From Wenjunlia tyrosinilytica (GTDB taxonomy: Bacteria > Actinomycetota > Actinomycetes > Streptomycetales > Streptomycetaceae): DNA of 64,000 nt. The position numbers and the translations under genes are program-made. Positions 38,214-44,806 of this stretch are shown here, one piece after another; positions within the stretch are counted from its first letter, which is position 1; every line of letters starts with the position of its first letter. The stretch covers positions 22,109-86,108 of the forward strand of contig NZ_BMMS01000034.1 in the NCBI RefSeq assembly GCF_014646055.1. The letters are read 5' to 3'. Under the pieces are notes generated by a model that had not been told where the DNA came from, searched no databases, and saw only the letters and a program-made list of their open reading frames with translations.

Positions 38214-39554
38214 ATGCCACGTGGGACCACCACGACCGTGTCCCCGGCCGAGCCCCTTGACCGGACCCGGCCCCCGGCCGGGTCGTCCGCCACCGAGCGG
38301 CTGGCCGGGCTCTTTCCGCCCGGCACCACGGTCGGGCCGGACGGCGCCCTGGTCATCGGCGGATGCCACGTGGAGGAGCTCGCCGAGCGGTACGGCACCC
38401 CGGCGCTGGTCGTGGACGAGAACGCCCTGCGGGCCCGGGCCCGCAGATACGCGGACGGGCTCGCCGACCGGTGGCCGAACTCCCGGGTGGCCTTCGCCTC
38501 CAAGGCGTTCCCCTGCACCGGCGTGTACCGCGTGCTCTCCGACGAAGGCCTGGGCATCGACGTGGCGAGCGGCGGTGAGCTGACCCTGGCGCTCGCCGGG
38601 GGCGCCGACCCCGAGGGCCTGGTGGTGCACGGCAATGCCAAGACCGAGGAAGAGCTCCGGATGGCCGTGGACGCCGGCGCCGGTCTGATCGTCATCGACA
38701 ACTTCGACGACATCGACCGCCTCGAGCGGATCCTCGCCGAGACGCGCGGCCGCGAGCAGGGTGTGCTGGTCCGGGTGACCCCCGACATCCGCCCCGACAC
38801 CCATGAGGCGATCACCACCGGGCAGCGCGGCTCCAAGTTCGGCCTCCTGGTGGACCAGGCGCGTGAGGCAATCGCCAGGCTGCGCGGCAGCGACCGGCTG
38901 CGGCTCGACGGGGTCCATGTCCACGTGGGCTCGCAGATCCTCGACACGGAGCCCTTCGCCCGCGCGGTGGAGGCGGTGGCGGAGCTCGGCGAGTTCGCGG
39001 TGTACGACCTCGGCGGCGGCCTCGGCGCCCGTTACACCTACGACGACCGGCCACCGACGGTCGAGGAGTATCTGGACGCGCTGGTCGGCGTCGCCCGCCG
39101 GGTGCTGCCCGCCAAGGCCCGCGTCGTCATCGAGCCCGGCCGGTCGATGGTCGCCGAGGCGGGGGTGTCCCTCTACCGCGTGGTGACCGTCAAGCACAGC
39201 GGCGCCGAGACCTTCGTGGCCGTGGACGGCGGCATGGGCGACAACCTCGAGGTCTCGCTCTACGGGCAGCGTTTCGAGGCCGCCGTCGCCACCCGCGTGG
39301 GCGGCGGGCGCCCCGTTCGCCTGGTCGGCCGCCACTGCGAGTCCGGGGACGTGCTCAGCGCCGGGGTGCCGCTGCCCGATCCGCGGCCCGGCGACCTGAT
39401 CGCCGTACCCGTCACCGGCGCCTACACCTACTCACTCAGCAACAACTACAACGGCGCCCGCAGGCCCCCCGTCGTGATGTGCCGCGACGGCGAGTCACGG
39501 CCGGTCGTGCGCCGCGAGACGTACGAGGACCTGATGCGCCGCGATCTGGTCTGA
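38214..39554 (+). CDS. LysA-like PLP-dependent amino acid decarboxylase
   Basis: 446 residues from ATG 38214, with GAGGAGAGG just upstream; the frame is open further left through the repeats but homology begins here. Fold-type III: PLP lysine K97 in VAFASKAFP, HVHVGSQI, the Gly-rich DLGGGLGARY, and GRHCESGDVL with the Cys and Asp/Glu of the second active-site half. Annotated by family as diaminopimelate decarboxylase, but its linkage to a permease and PucR regulator rather than lysine-biosynthesis genes suggests a catabolic or specialised decarboxylase. The substrate is not known. Confidence 0.88.
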   Translation: MPRGTTTTVSPAEPLDRTRPPAGSSATERLAGLFPPGTTVGPDGALVIGGCHVEELAERYGTPALVVDENALRARARRYADGLADRWPNSRVAFASKAFPCTGVYRVLSDEGLGIDVASGGELTLALAGGADPEGLVVHGNAKTEEELRMAVDAGAGLIVIDNFDDIDRLERILAETRGREQGVLVRVTPDIRPDTHEAITTGQRGSKFGLLVDQAREAIARLRGSDRLRLDGVHVHVGSQILDTEPFARAVEAVAELGEFAVYDLGGGLGARYTYDDRPPTVEEYLDALVGVARRVLPAKARVVIEPGRSMVAEAGVSLYRVVTVKHSGAETFVAVDGGMGDNLEVSLYGQRFEAAVATRVGGGRPVRLVGRHCESGDVLSAGVPLPDPRPGDLIAVPVTGAYTYSLSNNYNGARRPPVVMCRDGESRPVVRRETYEDLMRRDLV

Positions 39555-39596
39555 GTCCGCCGCTCCTGCTCACCTCCGCTCCCAGCACCGCCCCGT

Positions 39597-39625
39597 GAAC
39601 GTGAACCGCGAACCGCGAACCGTGA
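39597..39625. repeat. short 7-bp tandem repeat before the permease gene
   Basis: Consecutive gaaccgc-type units (gtgaac, then cgcgaac twice, then cgtgaa) directly upstream of the permease ribosome-binding site. Small, but of the same style as the arrays on either side of this module. Confidence 0.6.
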
Positions 39626-39636
39626 AAGAGGCCGCC

Positions 39637-41094
39637 ATGACCACCGATGTGACATTCCGTCACCAACTGCTCAGACGCAAGCCGGTGAACGCCTTCCTCG
39701 CCGACGCCGACGCGTCGGCCCACGGCGGCGGCCTGCGCCGCACGGTCGGAACCTTCCAGCTCACGATGATCGGCATCGGGGCGACCATCGGCACCGGCAT
39801 CTTCTTCGCCCTCGACGCGGCCGTGCCCGAGGCCGGCCCCGCGGTGGTCCTCTCCTTCGTCATCGGCGCGGTCACCGCCGCGCTCACCGCGCTCTGCTAC
39901 GCCGAACTGGCCTCCGCCGTCCCGGTCTCGGGCTCGTCGTACTCCTACGCCTACGCCACCCTAGGCGAGTTCGCGGCCTGCGCGGTCGGCTGGTGCCTCC
40001 TGCTGGAGTACGCGGTCTCCGGAGCGGCCATCGCGGTCAGCTGGGGACAGTACCTCAACGACCTGACGGAGCGCCTGTTCGGCTTCCACATGCCCGACGC
40101 GATATCCGCCCCGCCCGGCGCGGGCGGCTACCTCAATCTGCCCGGCGCGGTCCTGGTCCTCATGTGCTGCCTCCTCCTGGTTCGCGGCGCCAAGGAATCG
40201 GCCGTGGTCAACACGGTGATGGTGCTGCTGAAGCTGGGTGTACTGGCGCTGTTCGTGGTCGTGGGCGCCACCGGCTTCCACGCCGGGAACCTCCACCCCT
40301 TCGCCCCCATGGGCATGGCCGGCGTCGGCGCCGCGGCCTCCACCGTCTTCTTCTCCTTCATCGGCCTCGACGCCGTCTCCACCGCGGGCGAGGAGGTGCG
40401 CAATCCGCGCCGTACGCTGCCGCTGGCCATCATCTGCGCCCTGGTCGTCGTGACCACCGTCTACGTACTCGTGGCGCTGGTCGGTGTCGGTGCCCAGCCC
40501 TGGACCTCGTTCAAGGGCCAGGAGGCAGGCCTTTCGGTGATCCTGTCCGATGTGACGGGGGCGGGCTGGCCCGGTGTCCTGCTCTCGGCGGGCGCGGTGC
40601 TCTCGATCGTCAGCGTCACCCTCGTGGTGCTGTACGGGCAGACCCGCATCCTGTACTCGATGGGCCGGGACGGCATCCTGCCGAGCGCCTTCCACCGGGT
40701 GGACGCGCGCACCGGCACCCCGGTGCTGGGCACGGTGATCGTCGGCTCGTTCGTGGCGGTACTGGCCGCCGTCGTGCCCCTCGATGTGCTGGCGGACCTG
40801 ACCAGCATGGGGACGCTGGTGGCGTTCGCCGTGGTCTCGATCGGGGTGATGATCCTTCGGCGGACGGCGCCCGGACTGGAGCGCGGCTTCAAGGTTCCGG
40901 GATACCCGGTGGTGCCGGTGCTCTCGGTCGCCTTCTGCGGCTACCTGCTGTACGGCCTGCCCCTGGCGACGTATGTGATGTTCGGCGTCTGGCTGGTCAT
41001 GGCGCTGGCGGTGTACTTCTTCTACAGCCGCCACCACTCCAGGCTCCAGCCGGGCGACACGGACGAGGCCACCGAGCCGGCGCTGACGCTCTGA
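39637..41094 (+). CDS. APC-family amino acid permease
   Basis: 485 residues with about 12 membrane helices. The conserved helix-1 break MIGIGATIGTGIFFALDAA and the FFSFIGLDAVSTAGEEVRNPRR segment define the cationic/branched amino acid transporter group of the APC superfamily. ATG 39637 with AGAGG 5 nt upstream; an upstream ATG (39595) is less likely. Lies 82 bp after the LysA-like gene on the same strand, so probably imports that enzyme's substrate or exchanges it for the amine product. Followed by an 8-bp repeat array. Confidence 0.93.
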   Translation: MTTDVTFRHQLLRRKPVNAFLADADASAHGGGLRRTVGTFQLTMIGIGATIGTGIFFALDAAVPEAGPAVVLSFVIGAVTAALTALCYAELASAVPVSGSSYSYAYATLGEFAACAVGWCLLLEYAVSGAAIAVSWGQYLNDLTERLFGFHMPDAISAPPGAGGYLNLPGAVLVLMCCLLLVRGAKESAVVNTVMVLLKLGVLALFVVVGATGFHAGNLHPFAPMGMAGVGAAASTVFFSFIGLDAVSTAGEEVRNPRRTLPLAIICALVVVTTVYVLVALVGVGAQPWTSFKGQEAGLSVILSDVTGAGWPGVLLSAGAVLSIVSVTLVVLYGQTRILYSMGRDGILPSAFHRVDARTGTPVLGTVIVGSFVAVLAAVVPLDVLADLTSMGTLVAFAVVSIGVMILRRTAPGLERGFKVPGYPVVPVLSVAFCGYLLYGLPLATYVMFGVWLVMALAVYFFYSRHHSRLQPGDTDEATEPALTL

Positions 41095-41119
41095 ACCCAC
41101 CGCGCTCCGGATCAACCGT

Positions 41120-41248
41120 CCCGGAAACCCCGAAGCCCGGAAGCCCGAAACCCCGAAGCCCGGAAGCCCGAAACCCGGAAACCCGGAAACCCGGAAACCC
41201 GGAAACCCGGAAAGCCGGAAACGGAAGCCGGAAACGAAACCCGGAAAG
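41120..41248. repeat. 7-8 bp tandem array (cccggaaa / cccgaag)
   Basis: About 17 units of cccggaaa, cccgaag and close variants in the space after the permease gene. Purine-rich on the plus strand. Non-coding. The remainder of 41095-41482 shows no gene. Confidence 0.9.
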
Positions 41249-41482
41249 CAGAGTTCGCACCCGCCCCGCGGCCGCGGCCCTCATGGGGCCGTGGCCGCAG
41301 CGGCGAGCGGCCGGGTTCCCGCACGCGAAGGCGATGGCACGCGTGGAACCCCGTTGCCGCAGGGCCCCCGTTTCCCCCGTCACGTTCCCTGCGGCAAGGA
41401 CAACTCTGCCCGGCCCCGCTGACGCCTCGCTGACGTCCGGCTGACTGGCGCACAGCCACTTGCCATCGGCCCGGGGCCGGCG

Positions 41483-42415
41483 TCAGAACACCGACCAGTC
41501 GGAGAGTGTCGTGAACGAGTCAAGGGCCGTTGTCGCGCCGACCGAGTTGCCCGACGGGTCCAGCGCGGGGCTCCACGCGCACAGCGCTCCCCTGCCCGGG
41601 ACGATCGCCAGGATGCCGCCGCCCACGCCGCTCTTGCCGGGCAGGCCCACGCGGTAGGCGAACTCGCCTGCCGCGTCGTACGTTCCGCAGGTCAGCAGTA
41701 CGGCGTTGACCCGCTTCGCGTCGCTGCGCGAGAGCAGCCGGGTGCCGTCCGCCCGCACGCCGTGCCGGGCGAGGAGTCCGCCGACCAGGGCGAGGTCACG
41801 GCAGCTCGCGACCATGGCGCAGTGGGCGTAGTAGTGCTCGAGAACGGTGTCCACAGGGTTGTGGAGATTGCCGAAGTGCGCGATGAAGTGGGCGAGCGCG
41901 GCATTGCGGTGGCCGTGCTGCGACTCGGAGAAGGCCACCTCGGGGTCGACGGCCACGAGCGGGTTGCCCGACTCGGCCCGTACGAAGTCCAGCACCGCGC
42001 CGAGAGCGTCACCGGTGACCGTGTGCAGGGCGTCGGTGACGACGAGCGCGCCCGCGTTGATGAAAGGATTCCGCGGAATGCCGTGCTCGGTCTCGAGCTG
42101 GATCAGGGAGTTGAACGGGTTTCCCGACGGCTCGCGCCCGACCCTCTTCCACAGCGCGTCGCCGCCATGGGCCAGGGCGAGGGCGAGGGTGAACAGTTTG
42201 GAGATGCTCTGCACGGAGAAGGGGCGGTCCCAGTCGCCCACGCCGTGCACCTCCCCGCCGACCGTGGCGAGCGCCATGCCGAACGCCTCGGGGTCCGCCG
42301 ACGCCAGGGCCGGGATGTAGTCGGCCACCCTGCCGGTGCCGAGCACGGGGCGCGCGGCGGCCATGGCCTCGTTGAGCAGTTGCCGGTAGTCGACGTCGAC
42401 GTTCACGGGCGCCAT
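41483..42415 (-). CDS. glsA: glutaminase A
   Basis: 310 residues from the ATG at 42413-42415 (in-frame starts also at 42466 and 42481). Beta-lactamase-like fold with the SxxK catalytic pair in VQSISKLF (S70, K73), NPFINAGALVV, and the conserved GVGGGILAIVPGRG near the end. Converts glutamine to glutamate plus ammonia. None of the candidate starts has a good ribosome-binding site, so the start is uncertain. Divergent from a GntR regulator gene starting at 42639. Confidence 0.93.
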   Translation of the reverse strand: MAPVNVDVDYRQLLNEAMAAARPVLGTGRVADYIPALASADPEAFGMALATVGGEVHGVGDWDRPFSVQSISKLFTLALALAHGGDALWKRVGREPSGNPFNSLIQLETEHGIPRNPFINAGALVVTDALHTVTGDALGAVLDFVRAESGNPLVAVDPEVAFSESQHGHRNAALAHFIAHFGNLHNPVDTVLEHYYAHCAMVASCRDLALVGGLLARHGVRADGTRLLSRSDAKRVNAVLLTCGTYDAAGEFAYRVGLPGKSGVGGGILAIVPGRGALCAWSPALDPSGNSVGATTALDSFTTLSDWSVF

Positions 42416-42638
42416 TGTGCCCGGCGGGGGCGCCGGGGCAGACGGAGCGGCCCCGGTACTCGTCATCCACCTGAAGGTCACTCAATGGTGTGGCCGGTCT
42501 CCGTTGGTGGTCTTGATTGCGGAAAGGATCTGTGATCATACTCTCCGTGACCGCGTGGCCGGAGCTTCGGACTCCGCTACGGGTCGTGGACTGTTTGAGC
42601 ACCGTTGCGGGGTACCGGTCGACCTGTTGGAGGGGCAC

Positions 42639-43391
42639 GTGCCATTCGGCGAGCAGCCCGCGTACCTACGGGTCGCGGCCGATCTGCGAAAGAAGATCAT
42701 CGAGGGTGATCTCCTCCCCGGTGCACGGCTGCCCTCGCAGAAGCAGATCCGCGAGGACTACGACGTCTCCGACACGGTCGCCCTGGAGGCGCGCAAGATC
42801 CTGATCGTGGAGGGCTTCGTCGAGGGACGGTCGGGTTCGGGCACCTATGTGCGTGAGCGCACCAAGCCGCAGCGCCTGGCCCGCTCCGGACTGCGGCCGA
42901 TAGGGCGTTCGACGCCGTTCCGGCAGGAGCAGGCCGACGAGGCCTCGAACGGCACCTGGCAGGCGGAGAGCTCGGCGGAGCAGGCGGCGCCCTGCGTCGC
43001 CGAGCGGCTGCGGATCGAGGCGGGGGACCGGGTGATGCGCACCCGCTATGTCTTCCGGACGGCGAACGAGCCGGTGATGCTGTCGACGTCCTGGGAGCCG
43101 CTGGCGGTGACCGGGCGTACGCCGGTGATGCTGCCCGAGGAGGGCCCGGTCGGCGGCCGGGGTGTCGTGGAGCGGATGTCGGCCATAGACATCGTCGTCG
43201 ACAACGTAGTCGAGGAGGTCACCGCCCGGCCGTGCCTGGCCGAGGAGGCGACGGCGCTGGGCGGGGTCGCGGGGCATGTGGTCCTGGTGATCCACCGCAC
43301 GTACTTCGCCTCGGACCGGCCGGTGGAGACCGCCGACATCGTGGTGCCGTCCGACCGGTTCCGGCTCTCGTACCACCTGCCGGTGCGCTGA
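42639..43391 (+). CDS. GntR-family regulator with UTRA domain
   Basis: 250 residues from GTG 42639, which has GGAGG 6 nt upstream. Winged helix LPSQKQIREDYDVSDTVALEARKILIVEG (residues about 32-60, middle omitted in function terms) then GSGTYV, followed by a UTRA ligand domain (about 90-245) ending VVPSDRFRLSYHLPVR. Close to regulators found widely in streptomycetes. It is divergent from glsA with a 220 bp shared region, so control of glutaminase is possible but unproven. Confidence 0.9.
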   Translation: MPFGEQPAYLRVAADLRKKIIEGDLLPGARLPSQKQIREDYDVSDTVALEARKILIVEGFVEGRSGSGTYVRERTKPQRLARSGLRPIGRSTPFRQEQADEASNGTWQAESSAEQAAPCVAERLRIEAGDRVMRTRYVFRTANEPVMLSTSWEPLAVTGRTPVMLPEEGPVGGRGVVERMSAIDIVVDNVVEEVTARPCLAEEATALGGVAGHVVLVIHRTYFASDRPVETADIVVPSDRFRLSYHLPVR

Positions 43392-43754
43392 CCGCTCCCG
43401 GCGTGGGCGCGGCCGCCCCTGCCCCCTCCGTGCGCCGCAACCGCCCCGCCCGCCCGCCGCTCCACCGAAAGGATCCGGCCACTCCCGCACCGCGACTCGT
43501 CACGCTGTGCAGTGGCGGGGCGCAGCCGCCTTTGGTTGCCGCTGGAAACGGCGGCTCCCACTCCTGGCGGCCCAACCCGCGGAGCGCCTGGCGCCCCCGC
43601 CCGGCCCCGCGCGGCGGTGTGCGCGGGAGCCACCCTCCTGGTCCCCGCGCACACCATTCCCCGGCGCCACCCGGTGGTCGGTCGGCCGTGCGGTCCACGA
43701 GGGACCGTCGCCAGGACCGTGTGCCCACCTTGGGGGACCCGCCCGTTGCCTGCC
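43392..43754. other. intergenic stretch, no gene recognised
   Basis: About 360 bp. A loose hairpin (agccgcc ... ggcggct, near 43528-43556) may terminate the GntR gene. Open frames on both strands look like composition artefacts. Confidence 0.4.
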
Positions 43755-43792
43755 TTGAGTCTCGGTGGAGTCCCGGGGGTAGGCTCACGAAC
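43755..43792 (+). promoter_or_regulatory. probable leaderless promoter of the RpiB-like gene
   Basis: TTGAGT (43755-43760), 19-nt spacer, TAGGCT (43780-43785), then 7 nt to the ATG at 43793 and no ribosome-binding site. Confidence 0.55.
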
Positions 43793-44233
43793 ATGCGGAT
43801 CGCCGTCTCCTCGGACATGGACGAACCGGTGGCCAGGCTGCTCCTCGCGGAGCTGCGCCGCCGCGGACACGATGTGCTGGCGCACGGGGCGCTGCGGCCG
43901 GGGGACGATGCCCGGTGGGCCGCCTGCTCGGCGGCCGCGGCCCGGGACGTGGCCGAGGGCCGCGCCGATCAGGGTGTGGTGTGCTGCTGGACCGGGACCG
44001 GCGCCTCCATGGCCGCCAACAAGGTCCCGGGCGTGCGGGCGGCCCTGTGCCCGGACTCCGCCACGGCCGACGGGGCCCGCCGCTGGAACGACGCCAATGT
44101 CCTCGCCCTCAGCCTGCGCCTGACCTCGGAGCCGCTGCTGAGGGAGATCCTCGACGCCTGGTTCGCCGGGGAGCCGAGCGAGGACCCCGAGGACCGGGCG
44201 AATGTGAAGCTGCTCGAGGACGCCGAGCGGTGA
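43793..44233 (+). CDS. RpiB/LacA/LacB-family sugar-phosphate isomerase
   Basis: 146 residues. The N-terminal MRIAVSSDMDEPVARLL and the phosphate-binding region GVVCCWTGTGASMAANKVPGVRAAL, with the catalytic Cys position, fit the RpiB/LacAB fold. This is a streptomycete side branch rather than the standard ribose-5-phosphate isomerase, so substrate is uncertain. ATG with a -10 box 7 nt upstream (leaderless). The stop codon sits in the first copy of a 17-bp duplication, and the next gene starts in the second copy. Confidence 0.85.
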   Translation: MRIAVSSDMDEPVARLLLAELRRRGHDVLAHGALRPGDDARWAACSAAAARDVAEGRADQGVVCCWTGTGASMAANKVPGVRAALCPDSATADGARRWNDANVLALSLRLTSEPLLREILDAWFAGEPSEDPEDRANVKLLEDAER

Positions 44234-44250
44234 AGGACGCCGAGCGGTGA
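44217..44250. repeat. 17-bp tandem duplication at a gene junction
   Basis: Two exact copies of aggacgccgagcggtga. The first ends with the stop of the RpiB-like gene; the second contains the GTG start of the Nudix gene. Confidence 0.97.
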
Positions 44251-44660
44251 GGGTCGTCGTCGGCGGCGCCGTCCTGCGCGAGGGGCGGCTGCTCGCCGCC
44301 CGGCGCAGCGCCCCCGCGGAGCTGGCGGGCGGCTGGGAGCTTCCCGGGGGCAAGATCGAGTCCGGGGAGGACGAGCCGGGCGCGCTGGTGCGGGAGCTGC
44401 GCGAGGAGCTGGGGGTCGAGGTCCGGCCTCTGGAGCGTGTTCCGGGCGAGTGGCCGCTGGGCCGCGGCCATGTGCTGCGGGTGTGGACCGCGGAACTGCT
44501 CAGCGGTGAGCCGGAGCCCCTTCAGGACCACGATGCCCTGCGCTGGCTGGGCCCTGACGACCTGGGGGAGGTCGAGTGGTTGGAGCAGGACCGCCCTGCG
44601 GTTGCCTTCGTGGCCGGGATGCTGGACGGTGTCGGGCAGGTGGAGCAACCGGTGGATTAG
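44247..44660 (+). CDS. Nudix hydrolase
   Basis: 137 residues. The complete Nudix box runs from GGKIESGEDEPGALV through RELREELGV, with metal-binding glutamates intact. Similar in length to MutT and CTP pyrophosphohydrolases. Probably cleans up an oxidised or excess nucleoside triphosphate; specificity unknown. GTG start lies in the duplicated 17-mer, 13 bp after the RpiB-like stop. Confidence 0.92.
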   Translation: MRVVVGGAVLREGRLLAARRSAPAELAGGWELPGGKIESGEDEPGALVRELREELGVEVRPLERVPGEWPLGRGHVLRVWTAELLSGEPEPLQDHDALRWLGPDDLGEVEWLEQDRPAVAFVAGMLDGVGQVEQPVD

Positions 44661-44690
44661 CGCCTTCCGGCGTGGGTACAGGGCCCGCAA

Positions 44691-44711
44691 TATCGGGTAT
44701 GTGACCCGATA
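44691..44711. promoter_or_regulatory. inverted repeat upstream of the SpoIIE-type genes
   Basis: TATCGGGT-ATGTG-ACCCGATA, perfect 8-bp arms and a 5-nt spacer, followed by a comparatively AT-rich stretch up to 44760. About 95 bp before the GTG of the first phosphatase gene. Looks like a repressor or activator site; binder unknown. Confidence 0.45.
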
Positions 44712-44806
44712 GTCCGATATGACCAAAAGTCGCTTTTCTGATTTCCTGTTCCTGATTTCTCGGGGTCCACACCGGCCCCAGTTCCCATGGCCCGCTGGGG
44801 GACGAC

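Noticed and set aside
37915..38220. Minus-strand frame with RTGEPTDRRTDG-like repeats
   Set aside because: A translation of the 8-bp array; the unit length is not a multiple of three and the frame has no start context.
41120..41248. Possible CRISPR array
   Set aside because: Units are only 7-8 bp with no spacers of uniform length and no cas genes.
43507..44123. Plus-strand frames in the gap before the RpiB-like gene
   Set aside because: Cys/Pro/Arg-rich, no start signal and they run into the real gene in another frame.
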